45,512 nucleotides of DNA from Rubrivivax sp. (GTDB taxonomy: Bacteria; Pseudomonadota; Gammaproteobacteria; Burkholderiales; Burkholderiaceae_C). Position 1 is the stretch's first letter; the number at the start of each line of letters is the position of its first letter. Below, piece after piece: positions 32,663 through 40,810 of the stretch. The stretch spans positions 1 through 45,512 of the forward strand of contig JADCGQ010000034.1 in assembly GCA_020248945.1 (NCBI GenBank). Reading direction: 5' to 3'. The translations under genes were made by a program, and so were the position numbers. Under the pieces are notes generated by a model, which ran no database searches, was not told the origin of the DNA, and saw only the letters and a program-made list of their open reading frames with translations.

Positions 32663-34555
32663 TCAGCCGCCGAGGTGGCGGTACACCGTGCTGCGCGAGA
32701 TGCCGAGTTCGCGCGCCGTGCGGCTGACGCTGCGGCCGCAGTGCTCCCAGGTCTGGCGCACCAGCGTGTCGCCTTGGCGCCGCAGTGCCGAGCCCGCCGC
32801 CGCTGCCGCAGTGGTCGCCTGCGTGGCGGTGGCGGGCAGGGCCGGCGCGATGTCGCTGGCGCCCAGTTCGATGCCGCCTTCGGAGCCGTCGAGCGAACGA
32901 TGCAGCCGCGCGCGCACGAGCACCGACCGCAGCTCGCGGAAGTTACCGGGCCAGTGGTGCCGGCGCAGCAAGGCCAGCGCGGACTCGTCGAGCGAGGCCG
33001 TGGCGTCGATCTCGCGCAGCAGGGCGCGCGCCGCGTCGTCGAAGTCGCTGCGCGCGCGCAGCGGTGGCAGCTCGATGCGCACGGTGTACAGCCGGTACAG
33101 CAGGTCGGCGCGGAAGCGGCCGGCGTGCACGGCCTCGTCGAGATCGCGGTGGGTGGCGGCCAGCACCTGCACGTCGAGGCGGCGCCCCTGCAGCGCGCCC
33201 ACCGGCCGCGCGACGCCGTCGTCCAGAAAGCGCAGCAGGGTGGCCTGCAAGGCCATCGGCAGCTCGGCGATCTCGTCGAGCAGCAGCGTGCCGCCGTCGG
33301 CTCGCGCCAGGAGGCCGGGGCTGCCGCCGGGCCGCGCGCCGGTGTAGGCGCCGGGTGCATGGCCGAAGAGCTCGGCCTCGAACAACTCGGCCGGCATGCC
33401 ACCGCAATTGACGGCCACGAACTCGCCGCGGCGCGCGCTGCAGCGGTGGGCGTGGCGCGCCAGCATTTCCTTGCCGGTGCCGGTTTCGCCCTGCAGCAGC
33501 AGCGGCACGTGCAGGGCCACCGCGCGCTCGGCCAGGCGGCAGGCCGCGGCCACGGCGGCATCGCTGGCGACGAAGCCCGGCGCCGTGCCCGCCGTGCCCC
33601 CGTCAGCGCCCGCAGCCCGCCCCACCGGCACGCGTCGCGTCGGCGCGGGCGACAGCCGCCGCGCCACCAGCAGGCTGCCGAGCCCGTCGTGCAGGCGGGT
33701 CTCGTCGTCGCGGTGCAGCCGGCCGAGCAGGCGCTCGAAGGGCTCGCCAAAGAGGGCGTCGAAGTCGCGGCCGGGGGCCGGCTGCAGCCCGGCCAGCAGC
33801 TCGCGCGCGGTGGCGTTGCAGGCGGTGAGGCGGCCTTCGTCGTCGAAGGCCAGCAAGCCGGCGCTGAGCGTGCCCAGGAACTCGGCACGCGGATGCACGG
33901 CCAGCAGCAGCTGGCCGCGCGACTCGTGCGCGAGCAGGCGGTTCTCGATCTGCTTGGCGGCCATCTGCACCAGCGCCTGGGTGTGGCGGTGGCGGGACAG
34001 CACGTAGGAGCTGGCGTCGAGCACGCCCACGAGCTGGCCACGCGCGTTGCGCACCGGCGCGGCGGTGCATGACACCTCGCCCAGCGACAGGAACCAGTGC
34101 TCGCGGCCCGTCACGGCCACGGCCTGCCCGGCCGCCAGCGCGGTGCCCAGGCCGTTGGTGCCGGCCACCGACTCGTGCCAGTGGCTGCCGGCCAGGATGC
34201 CGGCGTCGTTTCCGCTGCTGACGAAGCGGCTGTCGGCCTGCAGGTCGAGGATCACGCCATCGGCGTCGGCAAAGGCCAGCAGGTGGTTGCTGCCGGCGAT
34301 CTGCCGCGACAGTGTCTCGAGCTCGGCCTGCGCCAGCCCGAGCACCGTGCGCGCGGTGTCGCGGCGCCGCGCCAGTTCGGCCGCTTCGACCACCGGCACG
34401 CGCATCGGCGCACCGGCGTCCAGGCCGTGTTCCAGGCAGCGTGCCCAGCTGTCCAGCACCAGGGTCGATGGCGTGCCTTCGAGCGGCAAGGTGGCACTGC
34501 GATGGCTGAGCGCATGGGCGCGCGCCATCGCGCGCTGGGCGTCTGAATGATTCAC
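32663..34555 (-). CDS. Sigma-54-dependent activator (AcoR-like, Fis-type HTH)
   Basis: A 630-residue enhancer-binding protein. An N-terminal GAF-like sensory part (with the AcoR-type SVAGTNGLGTALA segment) and a PAS-like region (FLGTLSAGLLAFDDEGRLTA) precede the AAA+ domain: Walker A GETGTGKE, sigma-54 contact loop GAYTGA (Tyr variant of GAFTGA), Walker B TLLLDEIAEL, and a C-terminal Fis-type HTH (RTARELGISRSTVYRHL). It activates sigma-54 promoters in response to a small molecule. It is divergent from the PQQ dehydrogenase - cytochrome - PqqU operon; a matching -24/-12 promoter and an upstream palindrome lie between, making that operon its likely target. Confidence 0.93.
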   Translation of the reverse strand: MNHSDAQRAMARAHALSHRSATLPLEGTPSTLVLDSWARCLEHGLDAGAPMRVPVVEAAELARRRDTARTVLGLAQAELETLSRQIAGSNHLLAFADADGVILDLQADSRFVSSGNDAGILAGSHWHESVAGTNGLGTALAAGQAVAVTGREHWFLSLGEVSCTAAPVRNARGQLVGVLDASSYVLSRHRHTQALVQMAAKQIENRLLAHESRGQLLLAVHPRAEFLGTLSAGLLAFDDEGRLTACNATARELLAGLQPAPGRDFDALFGEPFERLLGRLHRDDETRLHDGLGSLLVARRLSPAPTRRVPVGRAAGADGGTAGTAPGFVASDAAVAAACRLAERAVALHVPLLLQGETGTGKEMLARHAHRCSARRGEFVAVNCGGMPAELFEAELFGHAPGAYTGARPGGSPGLLARADGGTLLLDEIAELPMALQATLLRFLDDGVARPVGALQGRRLDVQVLAATHRDLDEAVHAGRFRADLLYRLYTVRIELPPLRARSDFDDAARALLREIDATASLDESALALLRRHHWPGNFRELRSVLVRARLHRSLDGSEGGIELGASDIAPALPATATQATTAAAAAGSALRRQGDTLVRQTWEHCGRSVSRTARELGISRSTVYRHLGG

Positions 34556-34658
34556 GGCATCGGTCTCCAGTGGTCACCGCGGTCGTTGCCGGGTGCTCGT
34601 GTTGGTCGCCAGGCTGGGGGCGCCGGCTGCATCGTTGTCGGACGGTGACGCGGGACGC

Positions 34659-34675
34659 TGTCGCGATTCGCGACA
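34659..34675. promoter_or_regulatory. Enhancer-like palindrome for the sigma-54 activator
   Basis: TGTCGCG-ATT-CGCGACA is a perfect 7+3+7 palindrome, centred about 78 bases upstream of the -24 element of the sigma-54 promoter at 34742-34758. That is the normal distance for an enhancer-binding protein site, and the activator gene adjoins it. Confidence 0.65.
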
Positions 34676-34741
34676 CCCCGAACCGGCCACCCCTCGATGA
34701 CACGCCACGAGCGGCCCCGCCGCGATTGGGGTGTTCACGGA

Positions 34742-34758
34742 TTGGAACAACGATTGCA
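34742..34758 (+). promoter_or_regulatory. Sigma-54 (-24/-12) promoter
   Basis: TTGGAACAACGATTGCA matches the sigma-54 consensus TGGCAC-N5-TTGCA at all but one base and keeps GG (34744-34745) exactly 10 bases from GC (34756-34757). It lies 80 bases before the PQQ dehydrogenase ATG and downstream of the divergent sigma-54 activator gene. Confidence 0.8.
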
Positions 34759-34837
34759 AGAGCAGGCCCGGACGGCGGCACCTGTCGGCGCCGTCAGCCG
34801 CTTCAAAGCCGTTTCAAATCAACAAGGAGACAAGTCG

Positions 34838-36130
34838 ATGAACACGAGGATCCAGTCCCGCCGCGCCCTGCCGGCGCTGTTGACCGCCGCCGCCCTGGCC
34901 GCCGCCAGCCTGACCGCTGCCGCCCAGGGCAATCTCGACAAGCTCAAGCAGTTCAGGGTCGCGACGAGCGACCTGAACATCCCGGTGGTGGCACAGACCG
35001 GCCGCAACGCCGATGCCATCCGCGCCAACCTGCGCAACATCAAGATGCCGGCGGGCTTCAAGATCGAGCTCTACGCCGTCGTGCCCGACGCCCGCATGAT
35101 GGCTGTGGCACCGAGCACCAACATGCTGTTCGTCAGCACCCGCAAGACCAGCGTGTGGGCCGTGACCGACCGCAACTCCGACGGCGTGGCCGACGAGGTG
35201 AAGAGCTTCGCGCCGAGCCTGAAGTTCACCAACCCGAACGGTGTGTGCTGGACGCGCGACGGCTTCCTGATCGTCGTCGAGCACAACCGCGTGCTCAACT
35301 TCCCGGCCGCCGAGTTCTTCTATGAAGGCCCGGACGTGGCGGTGATCGAGGTCGTGCCGCAGGGCAAGCTGATCCCGCCCGAGGAGGAGAGCTTCAACCA
35401 TGGCGCCCGTGTCTGCGACGTCGGCCCCGACGGCCAGCTCTACATCAGCCTGGGCCAGCCCTTCAACGTGCAGCCGCGCGACAAGGTCAAGCTCTACGAC
35501 GACATCGGCATCGGCGGCATCATCCGCCTGAACCCCTTCGACGGCAGCAAGCGCGAGGTGTTCGCGCGCGGCGTCCGCAACTCGGTGGGCCAGGACTTCA
35601 ACCCGAAGGATGGCAGCCTGTGGTGGACCGATAACCAGGTCGACGGCATGGGTGACGACATCCCGCCCGGCGAACTGAACCGCTCGACCACCCGCGGCCA
35701 GCACTTCGGCTTCCCGTGGACGAACGGCGGCGTCACCATCGCCGGCAGCTCGGCCGCGCCCGACCTGAAGGACCTGCCGGCCCCCGCCGGCATGGTGCCT
35801 CCGCAGGTGAACTTCCCGGCCCACCAGGCGCAGCTGGGCATGAGCTTCTACAGCGGCTCGATGTTCCCCGAGAAGTACCGCGGCGGCATCTTCGTGGCCT
35901 CGCATGGTTCGTGGAACCGCACCAAGGCCAGCGGCGCGCTGATCAACTTCATCTCGCTGAAGGCCGACGGCACCGCTGACAAGTCCGAGGTCTTTGCCGA
36001 AGGCTGGATGGACGCCAACGGCGTCTACCGCGGCCGGCCGGTGGACGTGGCCATGATGAAGGACGGGTCGATGCTGATCAGCGACGACTTCGCTGGCGCC
36101 ATCTACCGCGTCACCTACAGCGCGCCCTGA
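34838..36130 (+). CDS. PQQ-dependent sugar dehydrogenase (sorbosone/aldose dehydrogenase type)
   Basis: A 430-residue periplasmic protein of the six-bladed beta-propeller quinoprotein family (soluble glucose/aldose/L-sorbosone dehydrogenases) that oxidises a sugar, aldehyde or alcohol using PQQ. A signal peptide (ALPALLTAAALAAASLTAAA) precedes the propeller; family signatures include PAGFKIELYAVVPDAR, FNHGARVCDVGPDGQLYIS with the probable catalytic His, NPFDGSKREVFARGVRNSVG and FPAHQAQLGMSFYSGSMFP. ATG at 34838 has AAGGAG 10 bases upstream. It is followed by a cytochrome c (electron acceptor) and a PqqU-like receptor (cofactor uptake), and preceded by a sigma-54 promoter. The actual substrate is unknown. 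Confidence 0.88.
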   Translation: MNTRIQSRRALPALLTAAALAAASLTAAAQGNLDKLKQFRVATSDLNIPVVAQTGRNADAIRANLRNIKMPAGFKIELYAVVPDARMMAVAPSTNMLFVSTRKTSVWAVTDRNSDGVADEVKSFAPSLKFTNPNGVCWTRDGFLIVVEHNRVLNFPAAEFFYEGPDVAVIEVVPQGKLIPPEEESFNHGARVCDVGPDGQLYISLGQPFNVQPRDKVKLYDDIGIGGIIRLNPFDGSKREVFARGVRNSVGQDFNPKDGSLWWTDNQVDGMGDDIPPGELNRSTTRGQHFGFPWTNGGVTIAGSSAAPDLKDLPAPAGMVPPQVNFPAHQAQLGMSFYSGSMFPEKYRGGIFVASHGSWNRTKASGALINFISLKADGTADKSEVFAEGWMDANGVYRGRPVDVAMMKDGSMLISDDFAGAIYRVTYSAP

Positions 36131-36140
36131 CGCGCGCCCC

Positions 36141-36176
36141 GGCCACGGCCGGCCCCGCCCGGGGCCGGCCGTGGCC
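36141..36176. terminator. Perfect 16-bp hairpin between dehydrogenase and cytochrome c genes
   Basis: Arms GGCCACGGCCGGCCCC (36141-36156) and GGGGCCGGCCGTGGCC (36161-36176) are fully complementary with a 4-base loop, beginning 10 bases after the dehydrogenase stop. No U tract follows, so it may attenuate or protect the dehydrogenase mRNA 3' end rather than fully terminate, allowing lower expression of the downstream cytochrome and receptor. Confidence 0.6.
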
Positions 36177-36200
36177 TCATCCGAGAACAGAATCAGCGTC

Positions 36201-36530
36201 ATGCCGAGGACTCTCTTTGCGGCCGCAGCCGCCGCCTCTGTGTTGTTGTCGTCCCTGCCCGCGGCCGCGCAGGACGTGCAGGCCGGCCGCCAGCGCGCCC
36301 AGGCCTGCGCCGTGTGCCACGGGCCCGTGGGCCTGAGCAGCGCACCCGATGCGCCGCACCTGGCCGGGCAACCCGCCCTGTACCTGGTGGCGCAGCTGCG
36401 CGCCTACCGCAGCGGCACGCGCCGCCACGAGGTGATGAACGTGATTGCACGCGGCCTGTCCGACGAGGACATTACCCAGCTCTCGGCCTGGTACTCGGCG
36501 ATCCGCATCGATGCCCAAGCACCGCAGTAA
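36201..36530 (+). CDS. Small c-type cytochrome
   Basis: A 109-residue periplasmic cytochrome c. After a signal peptide (LFAAAAAASVLLSSLPAAAQ) the heme-attachment motif CAVCH appears, then PHLAGQPALYLVAQLRAYRS, typical of class I cytochrome c553-like proteins, with a distal Met expected in the HEVMNVIARGLSD segment. It would accept electrons from the PQQ dehydrogenase encoded just upstream and pass them to the respiratory chain. ATG at 36201 is taken because it opens the signal peptide. Its 3' end overlaps the TonB receptor gene by 20 bases in another frame. Confidence 0.9.
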   Translation: MPRTLFAAAAAASVLLSSLPAAAQDVQAGRQRAQACAVCHGPVGLSSAPDAPHLAGQPALYLVAQLRAYRSGTRRHEVMNVIARGLSDEDITQLSAWYSAIRIDAQAPQ

Positions 36531-38706
36531 GGCGCTGGCCGAGCGGGCCTTGTGGCTGGGCCTGGGCCTGGCGTGCAGCGGCGGCGCGGCCGCCACCGAG
36601 CGCGTGATCATCAGCGCCAGCGGCGCCGAGCTGCGGGCCTTCGACGCGCCGCACGCGGCCAGCGTCGTCGGCGCCGACGAGCTGCGCACGGGCGGGCCGA
36701 TGATCAACCTGTCGGAGTCGCTCGTCCGCGTGCCGGGGCTGGTGGCCAACAACCGCAGCAACTACGCGCAAGACCTGCAGCTGGGCTCGCGCGGGTTTGG
36801 GGCGCGTGCCAGCTTCGGGGTGCGGGGGTTGCGGCTGGTCGCGGATGGCATTCCGGCCAGCGGGCCCGACGGCCAGGGTCAGGTCTCTCATTTCGACATC
36901 GCCGGCGCCAGCCGCGTGGAGGTGCTGCGCGGGCCTTTTTCGGCGCTGTACGGCAGCAGCTCCGGCGGCGTGATCTCGCTCGTGAGCACGGCGCCCACCG
37001 AGGGCCGGCTGCGCATGGAGGTCGACGCCGGCAGCTTCGGGCTGATGCAGGGGCGGCTCACTGTCGAGGGGCCGCTGGCGGCCCTGGGTCCGGGCTGGTC
37101 GCTGCGCGCCTCGGTGTCGGACATGTCGATAGACGGCTTTCGCCCGCAGTCGGCCGCCGAGCGCCAGCTGGCCAACGTGCGGCTGGCGCGCGACGACGGC
37201 CGCGACCGCATCGTGCTCATCGCCAACGTGCTGGAGCAGCCCGCGCAAGACCCGCTGGGCCTGACACGCGCGCAGTTCGAGGCCGACCCCTGGCAGACCG
37301 CGACGATCGCGCTGCCGCAGACGGCGCCCGGCCAGGCCGACCGCTTCGACACGCGCAAGGACACGGCGCAGTCGCAGGCCGGCGTGTCGTGGCGGCACCG
37401 TTTCGCCGCCGGGGCACTGGCCGAAAGCCAGCTCGCGGCCTGGAGCGGCCAACGCGCGGTGACGCAGTGGCAGTCCATCCCGGTGGCCACGCAGTTCAAT
37501 GCCACGACACCGACGATCACCGAGCGCCACCCCGGCGGCGTGATCGACTTCGACCGCCGCTACGGCGGGCTCGACGGCCGGCTGGTGTGGCGCTGGGCGC
37601 TGGTGGGCGATCGCCGGCTGCAGCTGGTGGCCGGCGCAGCGCTGGAGAGCGCCCGAGAAGAGCGCCGCGGCTTCGAGAACTTCAGCGGCCCGGCCGCCAC
37701 CCGGCTGCTCGGCGTGACCGGCCGGCTGCGCCGCGACGAGAGCAACCGCCTCGACAGCCGCGACGCCTTCTTCCAGGCCGACTGGGACATCGCGGCCGAC
37801 TGGGCCCTGGCCGCCGGCCTGCGCGCCACGCGCGTGCGCTACGCCTCGACGGACCGCTACATCGTCGGCGGCAACGGCGACGACTCGGGTGAGCTGTCGT
37901 ACTCGGCACGCAGCCCGGTCGTCTCGCTGCAATGGCGCGCGGCCGACAGCCTGCGCGCCTACCTCAGCCTCGGCCGTGGTTTCGAGGCGCCGACGCTGGG
38001 CGAGGTGGCCTACCGGCCCGATGGCGGCACCGGCTTCAACAACACGCTGCTGCCGCAGACCAGCCGCCAGGCCGAGCTGGGCCTGAAGTGGCGCAGCCCG
38101 GCCGGCGTCGCGCTGGACCTGGCGCTGTTCGAGGCGCGCACCGCCGACGAGATCGGCGTCGCCACCAACCGCGGCGGCCGCAGCACCTTCCGCAACGTCG
38201 GCCGCACCACGCGGCGCGGGGCCGAGCTGGCGCTGGCGCTGCCGCTGGGGCCGCAGTGGCGCAGCAGCCTGGCGCTGACGGTGCTCGACGCCCGCTACGA
38301 CAGCGCCTTCGCCGTGTGCGCGGCGCTGCCCTGCCTGACGCCGACGCTGCCCGTGCCGGCCGGCAACCGCATCGCCGGCACGCAGCCGAAGAGCCTGTTC
38401 GCCGAACTGGTGTGGCAGCCGCTCGCGCCATTGGAACTGGCCGCCGAAGTGAGGGGCCTGGGCCGCGTGCCTGTGAATGACCTGAACAGCGATTTCGCTG
38501 GCGGCCACGGCCTGCTGGGGCTGCGTGCGCGCTGGACGCAGGTGCTGCCGGCGGGCCGGCTGGAACTGCAAGCGCGCATCGACAACCTGGCCAACCGGGC
38601 GGTGGCCGGCAGCGTGATCGTCAGCGACGCCAACGGCCGCTTCTTCGAGCCGGCGCCGCCGCGCAACGCCTTGCTGTCCTTGCGCTGGGCGGTGGCCTGG
38701 CCCTGA
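36511..38706 (+). CDS. pqqU: TonB-dependent PQQ receptor (PqqU/YncD-like)
   Basis: A 731-residue outer-membrane TonB-dependent transporter with signal peptide, N-terminal plug and C-terminal barrel ending in an aromatic-rich strand (LLSLRWAVAWP). From memory of E. coli YncD, renamed PqqU as the PQQ importer, many segments correspond: INLSESLVRVPGL, NYAQDLQLGSRGFGAR, DGIPASGPDGQGQ, VEVLRGPFSALYGSSSGG, QYQSIP-like TQWQSIP, GNGDDSGELSY and GSVIVSDANGRFFEP. This orthology, together with the upstream PQQ-type dehydrogenase, makes import of the PQQ cofactor the likely role. The window holds no pqqABCDE biosynthesis genes. ATG at 36511 lies inside the end of the cytochrome c gene, implying translational coupling. 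Confidence 0.88.
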   Translation: MPKHRSKALAERALWLGLGLACSGGAAATERVIISASGAELRAFDAPHAASVVGADELRTGGPMINLSESLVRVPGLVANNRSNYAQDLQLGSRGFGARASFGVRGLRLVADGIPASGPDGQGQVSHFDIAGASRVEVLRGPFSALYGSSSGGVISLVSTAPTEGRLRMEVDAGSFGLMQGRLTVEGPLAALGPGWSLRASVSDMSIDGFRPQSAAERQLANVRLARDDGRDRIVLIANVLEQPAQDPLGLTRAQFEADPWQTATIALPQTAPGQADRFDTRKDTAQSQAGVSWRHRFAAGALAESQLAAWSGQRAVTQWQSIPVATQFNATTPTITERHPGGVIDFDRRYGGLDGRLVWRWALVGDRRLQLVAGAALESAREERRGFENFSGPAATRLLGVTGRLRRDESNRLDSRDAFFQADWDIAADWALAAGLRATRVRYASTDRYIVGGNGDDSGELSYSARSPVVSLQWRAADSLRAYLSLGRGFEAPTLGEVAYRPDGGTGFNNTLLPQTSRQAELGLKWRSPAGVALDLALFEARTADEIGVATNRGGRSTFRNVGRTTRRGAELALALPLGPQWRSSLALTVLDARYDSAFAVCAALPCLTPTLPVPAGNRIAGTQPKSLFAELVWQPLAPLELAAEVRGLGRVPVNDLNSDFAGGHGLLGLRARWTQVLPAGRLELQARIDNLANRAVAGSVIVSDANGRFFEPAPPRNALLSLRWAVAWP

Positions 38707-38723
38707 AGGGCCGGGCTCGAAGC

Positions 38724-39872
38724 TCAGGCCGCGGCGCGGTTCTCGCCCATCACCTGCTGCAGCGCCTGCGCCAGCCGCGCGGTGGCGGCGGCGGGATCGT
38801 GCAGCTTGTCGAGGCCGAAGAGGCCGAGGCGGAAGGTCTTGAAGTCGGCGCCTTCGTCGCACTGCAGCGGCACGCCCGCCGCGCTTTGCACGCCCACGGC
38901 GGCGAAGGCCTTGCCGGTGTGGATGGCGGCGTCGTCGGTGTAGCTCACCACCACGCCCGGCGCCTGGAAGCCCTCGGCGGCCACGCTGCGAAAGCCGTGC
39001 GTGGCCAGCAGCGAACGCACCTGCATGCCCAGCGCCCACTGCTCGGCGCGCAGCTTCTCGAAGCCGTAGTCGCGCGACTCGAGCATCACGTCGCGCGTGG
39101 CGGCCAGCGCATCGGTGGGCAGCGTGGTGTGGTACGCATGGCCGCCGCCTTCGTAGGTCTCCATGATCTGCAGCCACTTCTTCAGGTCCATCGCGAAACT
39201 GCTGCTGGTGGTGCCGTCGATGGCCGCGCGCGCGCGCTCCGACAGCATCACGAAGGCGCAGCAGGGCGAGCCGCTCCAGCCCTTCTGCGGCGCGCTCACC
39301 AGCACGTCCACGCCGGTGGCCGCCATGTCGACCCACAGCGCGCCGCTGGCGATGCAGTCGAGCACGAACAGGCCGCCCACCGCGTGCACGGCGTCGGCCA
39401 CGCCGCGCAGGTAGTCGTCGGGCAGCACCATGCCGCAGGAGGTTTCGACGTGCGGCGCAAACACCACCGCGGGCTTTTCGGCGGCGATGGCGGCGCGCAC
39501 GGCCTCCAGCGGGGCCGGCGCCCAGGGCATCTGGCGGCCGGCAGATACGGGCCGGGCCTTCAGCACCGTGTGCGACTGCGCGATGCCGCCCATGTCGAGG
39601 ATCTGCGTCCAGCGGTAGCTGAACCAGCCGTTGCGGATGACCAGCGCATGCCGGCCGCTCGCGAACTGCCGCGCCACGGCCTCCATGCCGTAGCTGCCGC
39701 TGCCCGGCACCACGACGGCGCTGCGCGCGTGGTACACGTCCTTCAGCACCGAGGAGATGTCGCGCATCACGCCCTGGAAGCGCTGCGACATGTGGTTGAG
39801 TGCACGGTCGGTGTAGACCACCGAGTACTCGAGCAGGCCGTCGGGATCGATGTGAGCGTTGAGTCCGGGCAT
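38724..39872 (-). CDS. Class V aminotransferase (alanine/serine-glyoxylate type)
   Basis: A 382-residue PLP-dependent enzyme of fold type I, class V. The PLP Lys is probably Lys197 in VLVSAPQKGWSGSPCCAFV, with HVETSCGMVLP and FVLDCIASGALWVDM as surrounding conserved strands (family ETS and D..S). VVVPGSGSYGMEA is the cofactor-phosphate loop. Such enzymes interconvert alanine or serine with glyoxylate or related keto acids. It is convergent with pqqU (17 bases between stops) and stands alone, with a leaderless look upstream: ACGGAGACAG precedes the ATG at 39872. No link to the PQQ module is evident. Confidence 0.9.
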   Translation of the reverse strand: MPGLNAHIDPDGLLEYSVVYTDRALNHMSQRFQGVMRDISSVLKDVYHARSAVVVPGSGSYGMEAVARQFASGRHALVIRNGWFSYRWTQILDMGGIAQSHTVLKARPVSAGRQMPWAPAPLEAVRAAIAAEKPAVVFAPHVETSCGMVLPDDYLRGVADAVHAVGGLFVLDCIASGALWVDMAATGVDVLVSAPQKGWSGSPCCAFVMLSERARAAIDGTTSSSFAMDLKKWLQIMETYEGGGHAYHTTLPTDALAATRDVMLESRDYGFEKLRAEQWALGMQVRSLLATHGFRSVAAEGFQAPGVVVSYTDDAAIHTGKAFAAVGVQSAAGVPLQCDEGADFKTFRLGLFGLDKLHDPAAATARLAQALQQVMGENRAAA

Positions 39873-39960
39873 GTCTGTCTCCGTGCTGTTGTGTGCAGAC
39901 GCACTCTCCGTTGGAGCTTAGCACCGGCACCCGGGAGCTGCGATCCCGGGATTGGGCTGG

Positions 39961-40293
39961 TCACGTGCTCAGCTTGGCGGCAATCTTGGCGACGTGCGCG
40001 CCCTGGAACCGCAGACCGCCGGTCTGGTCGAGGAAATTCTTCATCTGCGCCGGCATGTTGCCAAAACGCGTAGGCACGCCCAGGATGATGGCGTCGTAGT
40101 CGGGTAACTCGTCCACTGTGGCAAAGGGCGCGGTCTGGTCGAGCTTGAAGCCGGACGCCTTGGCCACGGCCTCCGGCACGATCTCGGGCACGCGCTTGAC
40201 GACCACTTCGGCGCCCTTGCTTGCCGCGCCTTCAGCGACTGCTTGCGCCATCGTCTCGATGTGGCCGTAGCTGCTGTAGTAGAGAACGAGGAT
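39961..40293 (-). pseudogene. wrbA: wrbA remnant with N-terminal loss and internal deletion
   Basis: WrbA is a tetrameric NAD(P)H:quinone oxidoreductase of about 200 residues. Here the frame begins inside the flavodoxin start ([19 protein letters not shown], codon ATC 40293-40291), directly preceded by a TGA, so the first few codons including the ATG are gone. It continues normally to [10 protein letters not shown], then jumps in frame to [16 protein letters not shown], the family's C-terminal end. About 85-90 central residues, including part of the FMN site, are missing; the join is near 40010. The sequence upstream is a cytochrome b561 remnant in the opposite direction, joined at the same point. 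Confidence 0.85.
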
Positions 40294-40440
40294 TCAGCCT
40301 CGGTGTCTACATGCAGGACCTGCCGTTTTCGCCCAGCCGGCTGAAGTACTGCAACTGGCACAAGTGGGCCGGCGTGGCCATTCTGGCGTCGTCGTTCCTG
40401 CGCCTGGCCTGGCGCCTGACGCACCGGCCGCCCGCCGCTG
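40293..40440 (+). pseudogene. Cytochrome b561 remnant
   Basis: About 49 codons read [38 protein letters not shown] and AWRLTHRPPA, the stretch spanning the end of helix 1, the cytoplasmic loop and helix 2 of the YceJ/CybB-type cytochrome b561, a membrane diheme protein of about 180 residues. Both ends are missing: the N-terminal 25 or so residues end at the join with the wrbA remnant, and roughly 110 C-terminal residues with helices 3 and 4 are lost before the yceI gene at 40480. In relatives cytochrome b561 commonly precedes yceI, so this is the remains of that operon. Confidence 0.8.
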
Positions 40441-40479
40441 AGCCCCGCTCATCAACTCTGCAGACGAGCCCTCTCCACC

Positions 40480-40761
40480 ATGAAACTCACGATCACCGCC
40501 CTGACGGCCGCGGTCCTGGCCGGCCCCGCATCGGCGCAGCAGGTGCTGCCGGCACAGAGCGAAATCGCCTTCGTCAGCCGCCAGATGGGCGTGCCGGTGA
40601 CGTTCACGCAATCCGGCACCAACGGCACCGCCACCGGCAGCTTCAGCATCGAGCGGCTGGACTTCAAGATCGGCGAAGGCGAGTGGGCCGACACCTCGTT
40701 GGTGGCCAACGACGTGACCGTGAAGTTCAAGCTGGCCCTCAGCGGCTTGGCGCTGCAGTGA
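40480..40761 (+). pseudogene. YceI-family protein with large in-frame internal deletion (copy 1)
   Basis: YceI proteins are periplasmic lipocalin-like proteins of about 190 residues that bind isoprenoid quinones. This frame has the signal peptide (MKLTITALTAAVLAGPASA), the first strands AQQVLPAQSEIAFVSRQMGVP, then passes directly to VTFTQSGTNGTATGSFSIER and the normal ending GEGEWADTSLVANDVTVKF. Around 90 central residues are absent; the join near 40590-40600 falls on GVPV/VPVT, so a repeat of GTGCCGGT could have mediated the deletion. The 93-residue product cannot form the barrel, so I call it a pseudogene although the frame is intact. Confidence 0.8.
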
Positions 40762-40810
40762 CGAGGTTCTTTCTCTCTCTTCCCAACCCACTTCCCCTGG
40801 AGACCGCACG

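Noticed and set aside
36472..39930. A 1152-codon open frame on the minus strand across pqqU and the aminotransferase
   Set aside because: Its composition is Arg/Ala/Gly-rich with no recognisable domain; the real genes in other frames show clear motifs. High GC content leaves stop codons rare in antisense frames.
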